From Ensifer sp. BR816 (GTDB lineage: Bacteria; Pseudomonadota; Alphaproteobacteria; Rhizobiales; Rhizobiaceae): a stretch of 64,000 nt of DNA. The stretch covers positions 4,524,799 to 4,588,798 of the forward strand of contig NZ_KB905370.1 of the NCBI RefSeq assembly GCF_000378985.1, given 5' to 3'. Shown here piece by piece: positions 34,881-43,122 of the stretch. Below the pieces are notes generated by a model. That model was not told where the DNA came from. It was given only the letters and a program-made list of their open reading frames with translations, and did not search any database. A program made the position numbers and the translations under genes. Each line of letters opens with the position of its first letter. Position 1 is the stretch's first letter.

Positions 34881-35960
34881 ATGTCCGTCGACAACCGAAC
34901 GCCGTTTCCAGCAATTGCCTTTCGACAATTCAATCTCGCCGGCGATTTGCTCGGCGTTGTTGCGGCTCGTGGGACTTTCCTGCTGGCGTCAGGCGGGCCC
35001 TTGGTGCCCGCGAAGGCGCAGCATCCGCTGATTCTTTCCGACGTTTATGACGGCAATCCACACGAGGGGCCGCTGACGGCGCAATCCGACCTCGTCCCGT
35101 TCAAACCAGCTACGGACGTGACTTTTAACGGCGCGTCCTTTTCACCGGAACAGGCACCCCGGACGGACTGGACGTGTCGACTGCGCGTTGGGCCGGTCGA
35201 AAAGCGACTGAGGGTGACGGGGCCACGATCTTGGCGAGCTCGAACCCGCAAGACCCTGCGAGGCATTTTCGATCGCAATGCGGAAGATGTGTTGGATGGT
35301 TGGGAGTTAACGGAGGCGACTCCGGTCGCCTATGTTCCAATCGATTGGCGCCTCGCCTATGGGGGCCTGTTGCCCGGAAAGATCGGACCGAGTCCGGATG
35401 GACGATACCGCTTCAACTCGATCGGACGTGGGATCGTCGACAGCGAGAGGTACAGGGATAGTGCAGAATATCCTGCTCCGCAGATCGAAGACCCGGCAAT
35501 GCCGGTCGGGTCCAACAATTTTGACGGGCGGCCTGAGGGTTTTGGTGCGATCGCCCCCTGGTGGGAGCAGCGGTATCAATATGCAGGCACGTATGGCGAC
35601 GAATGGCTGGCAAAGCGGCATCCGCTGCTGCCGGGGGATTTCGACTTCCGCTACTGGCAGTGCGCGCATCCCGACCTCATCGCAGAGCCATGGCTAAATG
35701 GCGATGAAGAGTATGAGCTTGAGAATCTCGTTTTTGGTTATCCGCTTGTTCGCGGCACGCTGCCGAAGGTCAAGCTGCAGGTGACGATTGACCAGGGACG
35801 CGGTCCGGAAATCGCTCCGATGGTGCTCGACGGCGTGCATTTCGATTTTCGTCCGGGCATCGGGCGGGTCTATCTGACATGGCGCACGGGCTTTCCGTGG
35901 CCGCAGCGGATCGGCCAACCGCGCCTTGATTGCCTGTCTGAACTTCAGGAGGCCGTCTAA
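34881..35960 (+). CDS. DUF2169 T6SS effector adaptor/chaperone
   Basis: 359 residues, full-length DUF2169: 'PFPAIAFRQFNLAGD', 'VVAARGTFLL', 'VPFKPATDVTFNG', 'RLRVTGPRSWRA', 'VPIDWRLAYGG', 'NPIG'-like 'RFNSIGRGI', 'PGFGAIAPWWEQR'-like 'EGFGAIAPWW', 'LPGDFDFRYWQCAHPDL'. In Agrobacterium a DUF2169 protein is needed to load a PAAR-like/Ntox15 DNase onto VgrG, the same arrangement as here. Stop and the effector ATG share one base (TAATG), so adaptor and cargo are coupled. Confidence 0.88.
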   Translation: MSVDNRTPFPAIAFRQFNLAGDLLGVVAARGTFLLASGGPLVPAKAQHPLILSDVYDGNPHEGPLTAQSDLVPFKPATDVTFNGASFSPEQAPRTDWTCRLRVGPVEKRLRVTGPRSWRARTRKTLRGIFDRNAEDVLDGWELTEATPVAYVPIDWRLAYGGLLPGKIGPSPDGRYRFNSIGRGIVDSERYRDSAEYPAPQIEDPAMPVGSNNFDGRPEGFGAIAPWWEQRYQYAGTYGDEWLAKRHPLLPGDFDFRYWQCAHPDLIAEPWLNGDEEYELENLVFGYPLVRGTLPKVKLQVTIDQGRGPEIAPMVLDGVHFDFRPGIGRVYLTWRTGFPWPQRIGQPRLDCLSELQEAV

Positions 35961-37609
35961 TGGCGGAGGACGGCCTCGCTATCGAAATCGTCGGTGGAAG
36001 AACCTACCATTGGGATCAGATGCCGCCAGCAGTGCGCCAGGGCTTTGAGCGACTAACGGCACAGGGTGATGCCCTCATGAACGCCGGCGCTCGAGCGGGT
36101 GCTATCGAAAAGTGGAAAGAGGCCGACCGGCTCATCGCTCCGTACGAGAAGAAAAAGGGTCCGCTGCCAACAGCCCCAGTTCCCCACCCGCCTGAATTGA
36201 TTCCCGATACGGCGGAAGCGCTGGCGGTCTTTACCTCACCCGATGTCGTCAAGGTCGGAGACAAGCCTGTCCCCTTCGCAGTTCACGGCAAGGGCAGCGA
36301 CGACCAGAATTACTCTCCGGATGTTCGCTCCAATGGAAAGGTCATCAAACGCCACAACTCCCGGATGACTACCACCTACGGCGCCGAGCCGGGACATGCA
36401 GGTGTCAAGTCCGGCACGGAGGGAAAGGCGGTCGAGCCTGTTTCGTCCTCGCCGATCGTTCGCGCCAACGGCATACCGGTGCAACGCCACTCCGATACCT
36501 GCACGCTGAACAACGGCAACTGCCCGGGCGAATATGTGCATGTGAAATCGACGGAAATCAACAAGGCGCCGGATGGAAACGACGAAGGCGACAAGCGAGG
36601 CCAAGCCGAAAAGGGCTGGGACGGGTTCTATAACAATTCGAGTGAAGCGCAGGCGATCAATGCCGGGATCGAAAGGGCCGGAGAGTACGTCAAGGATCCT
36701 TCTCTCATTGGTCAGGATATCAAATCGGCCTACGAGGCGCTGCCAACAGGCGCTGAGGTAGTCGAGTTTGGCGAGAACGTTCTGACGGGAGCGGGCAATG
36801 CGGTGGAATACGCGTTGAACAATCCGGGCGAGGCAGCTACCGGTATCTGGAACCGTGGTGTCGACGGGCTGAGGGGTCTCTGGGGAGGCGTCACGAACGC
36901 TTACGACCAGGGAGGTGTTTCGCAGGCCGGCGGACACCTAGCCGCGGCAGTGTTGGGCGCAGTCAATCCTCTCAAGAAGGCAAAGTTGGCCGGTCGGGCA
37001 GCGGAAGGACTTGAGGACCTCGGCGATGCTGCGAAGACGGAGCGTCGCGCGAAGGAGGCGGTGGAAAGGGAAAGAAAAGCCGAAGAAAAAGGTGACGACG
37101 GAGCGAGAAGTACGAGAATACTAGACGTTCACTGCTTTGAGATTCCTGACAAATTGAAAGGTAAGACTGCTGAGTATAGACGTCAATTAGATGAACAAAT
37201 GAAATACATAAATGAGAATATGACTGCAGACGATATGGCATACGCGCATTGGGTCTTGGAGAAAGCCGGAGGAACTGGGCCGTTGCGACAACCATATCTA
37301 CAGCAGAAACATAGGGCTTGGTATAAATCGTATTTGCGGGAACAGGGCAAAACGGAGGCCGAGATCGCAGAAATGACTGGAGGTATGGCAGCCACCCACT
37401 TTTTGGACATGGTCGCCGGAGGAAATCCCGCAATATTTTCAACCGATGCAGCGGGTAATCCAGTGCTTGGCGACACCGAGGTCAATTCAGATGTTGGTAA
37501 CCAGTGGACACAAAAAGGACGAGCTGCTTCACTTCGAGAAGAAGCCGAACAGATGCGCAAAGACGGTCGTGCCCGTGACAAAATGCGTGTAGTTCTCAAA
37601 CCCTGCTGA
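35960..37609 (+). CDS. PAAR-like (DUF4150) - Ntox15 T6SS DNase effector
   Basis: 549 residues. Residues ~85-200 are a PAAR-like DUF4150 domain ('FAVHGKGSDDQNYSPDVRSNG', shortened, and 'RANGIPVQRHSDTCTLNNGN'), which caps VgrG. A variable middle leads to a C-terminal toxin from ~385. The tail 'ATHFLDMVAGGNP' holds the HxxD catalytic motif (His480, Asp483) of polymorphic toxin type 15, the fold of the Agrobacterium Tde DNases. The toxin tip is much more A+T-rich than the N-terminal part, a sign of tip exchange. Adaptor upstream and immunity gene 6 nt downstream complete the module. Confidence 0.85.
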   Translation: MAEDGLAIEIVGGRTYHWDQMPPAVRQGFERLTAQGDALMNAGARAGAIEKWKEADRLIAPYEKKKGPLPTAPVPHPPELIPDTAEALAVFTSPDVVKVGDKPVPFAVHGKGSDDQNYSPDVRSNGKVIKRHNSRMTTTYGAEPGHAGVKSGTEGKAVEPVSSSPIVRANGIPVQRHSDTCTLNNGNCPGEYVHVKSTEINKAPDGNDEGDKRGQAEKGWDGFYNNSSEAQAINAGIERAGEYVKDPSLIGQDIKSAYEALPTGAEVVEFGENVLTGAGNAVEYALNNPGEAATGIWNRGVDGLRGLWGGVTNAYDQGGVSQAGGHLAAAVLGAVNPLKKAKLAGRAAEGLEDLGDAAKTERRAKEAVERERKAEEKGDDGARSTRILDVHCFEIPDKLKGKTAEYRRQLDEQMKYINENMTADDMAYAHWVLEKAGGTGPLRQPYLQQKHRAWYKSYLREQGKTEAEIAEMTGGMAATHFLDMVAGGNPAIFSTDAAGNPVLGDTEVNSDVGNQWTQKGRAASLREEAEQMRKDGRARDKMRVVLKPC

Positions 37610-37615
37610 TAAGGA

Positions 37616-38299
37616 ATGTTTGCCGTGCACGAGAATTTCGAGTACTTTCTGAAGACCTACTCACCCGTCTTCCCTGCTGACAAACCAAGCGAAAGCCAAA
37701 TCGCACGTGTCGAGAAGATTCTGCCGGGTTCTTTGGCGGAATTCATCAGACGGTATGGTTTCGTTGGGTTTCATGGAGGCCTTTTCCAACTTTGTGATCC
37801 GGATGAATTTCGTTCTGTTCTCGCTTTGATATTCGGAGCAGATAGTGATTTTCACCACAGAGATTGCCATGTCGTAGGATATAGCGCGTTTGGCGTTCTA
37901 CAATGTTGGTCTGATAAATACTTTAAATTTGAGATCGAGCTTCCTCTGGGTGTAGTGTACTGCCGAGCTTTAACCTTGCCGAGCTGGAAGCCTGCTGCAT
38001 CCGCAGATCACATTGCTTCCGCTATTGTACCTGACCGCGAGGAAGCCGATTTTCTCGATGCTGATGGACGTCCAATGTACGATCGTTGCGTCGAAAGGTA
38101 TGGGGCTCTTCAAAATGGGGAATGCTTCGGGTTTGTTCCGGCCCTTGCGATCTCGGGAGCATTTAGTCCCATGCAGCGAGTAGAGAGCATTCAGCGTATG
38201 CCGGCACTGGAGCATTTCTCAATTCTCGCGCAACTCGAGCAATTCCAGTTGGTTACCGTAACACCAACTGAGGTCGTGCCGGTTCGTCCAATCGGCTGA
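37616..38299 (+). CDS. Tdi-like immunity protein (GAD-like/DUF1851)
   Basis: 227 residues, no signal peptide, hence cytoplasmic. The N-terminus ('LKTYSPVFPADKPSESQIARVEKILPGSL', shortened, 'FIRRYGFVGFHGGLFQLCDP') matches the GAD-like domain and the C-terminus ('FGFVPALAISGAFSPMQRVESIQRMPALEHFSILAQL', shortened) the DUF1851 domain, the pair seen in Tdi DNase-immunity proteins. It sits 6 nt behind the Ntox15 effector with an ATAAGGA site. Like the toxin tip it is A+T-rich, so toxin and immunity probably arrived together. Confidence 0.82.
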   Translation: MFAVHENFEYFLKTYSPVFPADKPSESQIARVEKILPGSLAEFIRRYGFVGFHGGLFQLCDPDEFRSVLALIFGADSDFHHRDCHVVGYSAFGVLQCWSDKYFKFEIELPLGVVYCRALTLPSWKPAASADHIASAIVPDREEADFLDADGRPMYDRCVERYGALQNGECFGFVPALAISGAFSPMQRVESIQRMPALEHFSILAQLEQFQLVTVTPTEVVPVRPIG

Positions 38300-38378
38300 C
38301 CGAACGGTGCGGGACGAAAAGCGGGGGCGGCGGCTTCGAAGGCGCCTTGCGCGCGAGAGTAGTGATCCTAGGAAATAT

Positions 38379-38526
38379 CCCGATGCGATGAAGCGCGAGC
38401 TTTACGAATATCCCTCGCGGATATCGACCGTCGCCGAGGCCGAGCGGGCGCAGAAGCTCAGGATGCAGGCGAGCGAGGCCGACCACGACCGCGTCTCCGG
38501 CCGCTCCACCTCGCGCGTCATCGAGG
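38379..38526 (+). pseudogene. vgrG fragment, repeat copy B
   Basis: An exact 148-bp copy of vgrG 33350-33497 with no start or remaining VgrG domains. Flanks differ at once on both sides (g/t on the left, t/g on the right). It is the scar of a second vgrG or of a cassette swap, and it bounds the effector module on its 3' side. The surrounding gap (38300-38564) holds nothing else I can support. Confidence 0.85.
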
Positions 38527-38564
38527 GGGGCGATGAGACCGCAGATGTGGCCACCACTCCCCGC

Positions 38565-39623
38565 TCACCCATCCTCCAGCGTGAACACCGCGCAGGGCGC
38601 CGCAATGCCGCGGAGCTTGTGGTCGCCGAGCGGCAGCAGCGGGCTTGAGGTTTCCGCGGCGACGGCGCCGGAGATCAAGACCGAGCGGCCGAGCGGGCGG
38701 CACAGGCCCTCGAGGCGGCTGACGAGGTTGACGGCGGGGCCGATGGCGGTGAAGTCCAGCCGGTCGACGGCGCCGATATTGCCCCAGAGGACGTCGCCGA
38801 GATGCAGCGCCGTGCCGAAGGGGAGCGGCGGCAGGCCCTCTGCCTGGCGCGCGGCGTCGAGATGGGCCATGCCGGCGCGGGCGGCGACGACGGCGCGAAG
38901 GGCCGCCTCGCAGGCCTCGGCCGCCGGACCGGTCACCGGGAAGATCGCCAGCACGCCGTCGCCGATGAATTTCAGCACCTCGCCGCGGAAGGCGTGGATC
39001 GCGCCGGCGACGCGGTCGAACCAGGCATCGAGGGCGGCGATCATCGCCTCCGGCTCGGTGACCTCGGAAAGGGTGGTGAAGTTGCGCAGATCGGCATAGA
39101 GCAGCGCGGCGCGGATCGTCTCTCCGGTGCCCCGTGTCAGCGCGCCCGCCTTGACCCGGGCGGCACTGCGCCGGCCGAGATAGGCCTCGAGCAATGCGGA
39201 AAGCGCCGCCCGCTCGGCGAGCGCAGCCAGGGGTGCCGCGGCAAAGCGCGCCGCCTGGCGCAGCCTCACGACCTCGGCAGGGGCGAAGGCGCGTGTGCCG
39301 GCCCAGCCGAGCCTCGCTTCGTTCCGTGCCGCTGCGATCGTGTCCTCCAGCACCGGGCCAAGCCCGGAAAGCCAGTCGCGTCCGGCCTGGCTCACCGGGC
39401 CGCCGGCAAAGCCGAGAGCCTCGATCACTGCGCCGGTCTCCGCCCGCCACAGCCAGGTGCGGCGGGCGATGATTGGATGCGGCACCGCCAGCGTCAGGGC
39501 GCCGCCGGCCAGGGGAAGGCCGTTGGCCAGCAGGCGGCTTGCGAGCTCGGCCAGGAACCGGTCAGGGCCGGGCGAGGCGCCGGCCTCGTCCACCAGCCAG
39601 GCAAGGGGTGCGGGCAGATCCAT
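38565..39623 (-). CDS. Class III adenylate/guanylate cyclase
   Basis: 352 residues. The C-terminal ~170 residues form a cyclase homology domain: 'ALLYADLRNFTTLSE' (first metal Asp), 'VLKFIGDGVLAIFP' (Lys and second metal Asp), 'DFTAIGPAVNLVSRLE' (substrate Asp, transition-state Asn and Arg). All catalytic residues are present, so it is probably active; the Lys/Asp pair points to ATP. The N-terminal part is an unrecognised helical sensor-like region with no membrane helix. Rhizobia carry many such cyclases. Not obviously linked to its neighbours. Confidence 0.85.
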   Translation of the reverse strand: MDLPAPLAWLVDEAGASPGPDRFLAELASRLLANGLPLAGGALTLAVPHPIIARRTWLWRAETGAVIEALGFAGGPVSQAGRDWLSGLGPVLEDTIAAARNEARLGWAGTRAFAPAEVVRLRQAARFAAAPLAALAERAALSALLEAYLGRRSAARVKAGALTRGTGETIRAALLYADLRNFTTLSEVTEPEAMIAALDAWFDRVAGAIHAFRGEVLKFIGDGVLAIFPVTGPAAEACEAALRAVVAARAGMAHLDAARQAEGLPPLPFGTALHLGDVLWGNIGAVDRLDFTAIGPAVNLVSRLEGLCRPLGRSVLISGAVAAETSSPLLPLGDHKLRGIAAPCAVFTLEDG

Positions 39624-39850
39624 GCGGCGATCTTACCGCCACCGCCCGTCGCCTGTCATCCGCGTGGCAGCATTAATCCTGCCGCCGAGATCGATGGAGC
39701 TGGAATATCATCCGTGAATTCAAATCCTTGCAGAGGCGATTGCGCGTCTTCCCGGGCGCACGGCGCCGTTGTGGTGGCGCAGACGGCCGCGCGGGGCTAT
39801 CATGGGGCAGGTACGGATGCGTGCCGTCCACCGCAACCATGGGGAGTCCG

Positions 39851-40306
39851 ATGCAAGAGTCCCTCGTCGTCCGCCGCGAGACGCATATCCCGGCGCCGCC
39901 CGCCGCGGTGTTCGCGCTCTTGACCGATCCCGAGAAGATCCTGCGCTGGATGGGCACGGAAGCGGAGGTCGAGCCGGAGCCCGACGGGCTCTATCTGGTC
40001 AATGTCACCGGGGCTCGCTTCGCGCGCGGCTCGTTCCGCGAGGTCGTGCCGGTGCATCGGCTCGCCTACAGCTTTGGCTGGGACGGCAGCGAGATCGTAC
40101 CGCCGGGATCGAGCCTGGTGGAGATCGATCTGATCGAGCAGTCGGACGGGACGCTGCTGCGGCTGACCCATACCGGCCTGCCCAATGCCGAGCAATGCGC
40201 CGGCCACGCAGAAGGCTGGGCTCACTATCTCGGCCGGCTGGCCGAGGCGGCGGCAGGCCGCGATCCGGGTCCCGACCCCTGGCACGGCCGAACCGGCAGC
40301 GACTGA
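39851..40306 (+). CDS. SRPBCC/AHSA1-family protein
   Basis: 151 residues. A START-like small-ligand-binding fold of the Aha1-type: 'ETHIPAPPAAVFALLTDPEKILRWMG', 'GLYLVNVTG', 'FREVVPVHRLAYSFGW' and the C-terminal 'TGLPNAEQCAGHAEGWAHYLGRLAEAA'. ATG 39851 is chosen for its GGGGAG site; the in-frame ATG 39839 would add four residues. Such proteins often accompany ArsR-type regulators, but none is adjacent. Ligand unknown. The 39624-39850 gap shows no gene. Confidence 0.8.
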   Translation: MQESLVVRRETHIPAPPAAVFALLTDPEKILRWMGTEAEVEPEPDGLYLVNVTGARFARGSFREVVPVHRLAYSFGWDGSEIVPPGSSLVEIDLIEQSDGTLLRLTHTGLPNAEQCAGHAEGWAHYLGRLAEAAAGRDPGPDPWHGRTGSD

Positions 40307-40470
40307 GCCGGCGCCCGATACGATCTCCTCCTTCTCGCGTCCGGCAATTCATTTTAAGTTGACAACGATAGTCTTCTTTTGCAGTTAGCGGTGCGGATCC
40401 TGCCGACGGCAGAGACATCACGTCAAATGCAGCCGCTCCCGTCACATTTGTTTGATCGAGGAATCCGTCC

Positions 40471-40599
40471 TTGCCCGAATTGCTGAAGCGTTTCGCCGCC
40501 TACTATCGCCCGCATCGAAAGTTGTTCGTGCTGGACTTCGGTTACCGGATGAACGTCGAGCGCATGAACGGCCGGCCGCTGGTGCTGCACCACCTTTAG
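40471..40599 (+). pseudogene. Remnant of an ABC exporter gene N-terminus
   Basis: A 42-codon reading frame from a TTG begins 'PELLKRFAAYYRPHRKLFVLDF', with the first-helix lead of ABC exporter permease-ATPases, then continues into unrelated residues and a TAG. No transmembrane or ATPase part follows, so it is a broken fragment. The rest of 40307-40629 shows no gene. Confidence 0.45.
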
Positions 40600-40629
40600 C
40601 CGGCTCGACCGCGAAGGCGAGGGACGGGT

Positions 40630-41595
40630 TCAGAGCCATCCGGCTTTCCGGAAGCGATAGTAGAGAAAGGAACACAAGACGCCGATCGTTGCGAGCACCA
40701 CGAAATAGCCGTAGCGCGTTTGCAGTTCCGGCATGTTCGAAAAATTCATGCCGTAGATCCCGGCAATTGCCGTCGGAACGGCAAGGATGGCCGCCCAGGC
40801 CGCCAGTTGACGGGTGATCGTGCCCTGCCGCTGCTGCTCCAGCAGGTTGCTGGCCTCGAACACCGAGGTGATGACCTCGCGCAGACCGCTGACCACGGCC
40901 TCGACGCGACGGACATGGTCGAGCACGTCGCGGAAATAGGGCTTGGCGTGATCATCGATGCACGGCAGCTCCAGGTTCGCCAGCCTGCCGACCACCTCCG
41001 ACATCGGGCCGAGGATGCGCTGAAACAGGATGACCTGGCGACGCAGGCGGAAAATCCGGCGGATCTGATCGCGTTCGAGGAACGCGATCAGCATGTGCTT
41101 TTCCATCGCCAGCACCCGGTCCTCGATCGTCTGGACGACCGGAAGATACCCATCGACGATGAAGTCGATGATCGCATGCAGCACGTAATCCGGCCCCTTC
41201 TGCATCAATTGCGGCGATGCCTCCAGCTGGGCGCGAAGCTCGGTGTGCGCACGCGCCGAGCCCTGTCTTACCGAGATGATGTGGTTTCGGCCGACGAACA
41301 GGGCCGTCTGGCCGTAGAGGATCTTGTCGCCTTCGAGATGCGCGGTCTTGGCAACCACGAACAATTGCTCGCCGTAGATGTCGACCTTCGGCAATTGGTG
41401 CGGGTTGAGCGCATCCTCGACGGCGAGCTGGTGAAGCCCGTATGCCTGCTGCAGCGCCGCCATCTCTTCCGCTGTCGGAGCAGACAGCCCGATCCAGGCA
41501 AACTCGTTTTCCTGGAAGGAGATCGAAGTGGAGGAAAGCGGCAGGTCTTCCGCACGCTTTCCATCCCGGTACATGAACGAGGCGACGACTGTCAT
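40630..41595 (-). CDS. corA: CorA-family magnesium/divalent cation channel
   Basis: 321 residues. A cytoplasmic alpha/beta funnel domain and long helix precede two C-terminal transmembrane helices; the first ends in the selectivity motif YGMNF followed by 'NMPELQTRYGY', and the second is 'YFVVLATIGVLCSFLYYRF'. Basic C-terminus 'RKAGWL'. It mediates Mg2+ (or Co2+/Ni2+) entry. ATG 41595 has AAGAAGGAA upstream; the longer 41625 form lacks a good site. A 7-bp hairpin lies in its leader. Confidence 0.93.
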   Translation of the reverse strand: MTVVASFMYRDGKRAEDLPLSSTSISFQENEFAWIGLSAPTAEEMAALQQAYGLHQLAVEDALNPHQLPKVDIYGEQLFVVAKTAHLEGDKILYGQTALFVGRNHIISVRQGSARAHTELRAQLEASPQLMQKGPDYVLHAIIDFIVDGYLPVVQTIEDRVLAMEKHMLIAFLERDQIRRIFRLRRQVILFQRILGPMSEVVGRLANLELPCIDDHAKPYFRDVLDHVRRVEAVVSGLREVITSVFEASNLLEQQRQGTITRQLAAWAAILAVPTAIAGIYGMNFSNMPELQTRYGYFVVLATIGVLCSFLYYRFRKAGWL

Positions 41596-41995
41596 AAAAT
41601 TCCTTCTTTCCCGGCGGGCCGGCATGGCCGCTATGACATTGCTTCTGCCATAGCGCGTGAGTCGACCGAAATCGCCGGTAACATAGATGAGCTTGCTTAT
41701 GAGTTCGACTGGCGTCTATGTCACGATGATGGCAGGATGGGCGCGTTCCGCGTCGTGGTGTTGACGGGAAATCTGTCCACGCTGATCGCGTGCCTTGAAA
41801 TTGGCGTTCTCCTCTTGATGCTAAGGCCACCCGAGGTCTGACGGTTGTTGCGATTCCGCCGAACCAGACAACCGGGTTCGCTGATTACCATGAGCAGAAG
41901 AGATCGTTTCCTGTGATCCACACGCCTTACCGCATGCACAGCTATCGCGAAGCGCGATGCCCCGCCTCAAGGGAAATCAGAGGCGGGCGGTCTGA
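41596..41995. other. Intergenic region with a corA-leader hairpin
   Basis: 400 nt between corA and the YkuD-type lipoprotein gene. It contains a perfect 7-bp inverted repeat, CGCTATG (41629-41635) and CATAGCG (41649-41655), with a 13-nt loop, 34-60 nt upstream of the corA start and so probably in its leader. No open frame here looks real. Confidence 0.4.
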
Positions 41996-43042
41996 ATGAA
42001 CGGTCGTCACGTCCACCCCATGAAACGCCGTCCGCTGACCGCGGCGCTGCGTCGCCTCGCCAGCATCGCCCTGCTTGGCGCATCCTTGTCGGGGTGTGTC
42101 GGCATGGATATGGCCGGGCTTTCGAAGGAGCCGCCGACCCTTTCCAGGAAGACAATGGCCGAATTGTCGAAGAAGGGCATGCGCTCCGAGAGCCCGGTTC
42201 TGGTCCGCATCTTCAAGCAGGAAAGCGAACTCGAAGTCTGGAAGGTCGACAAGACCGGTTCCTACGCGCTTTTCAAGACCTATCCGATGTGCCGCTGGTC
42301 CGGCAAGCTCGGCCCGAAGACAAAGTCGGGGGACCGGCAGGCACCGGAGGGTTTCTATCACGTCTCTGCCAACATGCTGAACCCGAACTCGCAATATTAC
42401 GTGTCGTTCAACCTCGGCTATCCAAACCGGCTGGAATCCGCGCGCGGCTACACGGGCGAGGCATTGATGGTGCACGGCGCATGCTCGTCGGCCGGATGTT
42501 ATGCGATGACCGACCAGCAGGTCGGCGAAATATATGCACTCGTCCAGAAGGCACTTTCCGGGGGGCAGCAGAGCTTTCAGGTTCAGGCCTATCCGTTCCG
42601 CATGACTGCCAAGAACATGGCCCTGCATCGCGGTGATGAAAACTTTCCGTTCTGGCGAACCTTGAAGGAAGGATACGACGCCTTCCGGCTGACCAAACGG
42701 CAGCCGAAGGTTTCCGCCTGTGGCGGGCGCTATGTCTTCAACGCCGAGTTCGCGGGCGGCGAACCCGTGGACCCGCTGGCCGCATGTCCGCCGCTGACCA
42801 ATGCCGATGCAGATCTGATGGCGAAGATGCAGGCGGAAAGGGAGAAGGTCGACTCGGCCGTTGCCGGGGCCAAGGCCGTACCGATCACGGCCTATGTCGA
42901 TGGCGGCATGCACCCGAGCTTCCGGGCGCGCCTGAAGAAGGATGGCGCTGAAAAGCTGGCGGCAGGTGTTTCCCGCACGAAATACCCCGTCAGCCGCCCC
43001 GATGCGGCGCTCGCCGACCCGTTCAAAGGGTCGATACAGTGA
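41996..43042 (+). CDS. YkuD-type lipoprotein of the YafK/DpaA group
   Basis: 348 residues. A lipoprotein signal ends at 'GASLSGC'. The catalytic domain matches the YafK/DpaA branch of L,D-transpeptidase-fold enzymes: 'YALFKTYPMCRWSGKLGPK', 'DRQAPEGFYHVS', then 'LMVHGACSSAGCYAMTDQQ' with catalytic His and Cys. Enzymes of this group remodel cross-links or cut the Braun-lipoprotein link to peptidoglycan. ATG 42020 (MKRRPL) is an alternative start that gives a cleaner signal peptide. It overlaps the frame of the next YkuD gene. Confidence 0.85.
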   Translation: MNGRHVHPMKRRPLTAALRRLASIALLGASLSGCVGMDMAGLSKEPPTLSRKTMAELSKKGMRSESPVLVRIFKQESELEVWKVDKTGSYALFKTYPMCRWSGKLGPKTKSGDRQAPEGFYHVSANMLNPNSQYYVSFNLGYPNRLESARGYTGEALMVHGACSSAGCYAMTDQQVGEIYALVQKALSGGQQSFQVQAYPFRMTAKNMALHRGDENFPFWRTLKEGYDAFRLTKRQPKVSACGGRYVFNAEFAGGEPVDPLAACPPLTNADADLMAKMQAEREKVDSAVAGAKAVPITAYVDGGMHPSFRARLKKDGAEKLAAGVSRTKYPVSRPDAALADPFKGSIQ

Positions 43043-43122
43043 TCATGAATTTTTCCTCGCGCTTGAAGTCAACAGGACGTGCGCTGCGCGGCGGGACTCT
43101 CGAATTTGCTCAGCAGGTGAAA

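Noticed and set aside
38253-38648. Small reading frames on both strands around the vgrG fragment
   Set aside because: They are produced by the duplicated 148 bp and its shadow, without starts or conserved domains.
41737-41841. A short hydrophobic frame (about 34 residues) upstream of the YkuD lipoprotein
   Set aside because: No ribosome site and no family match; hydrophobicity alone is weak evidence.
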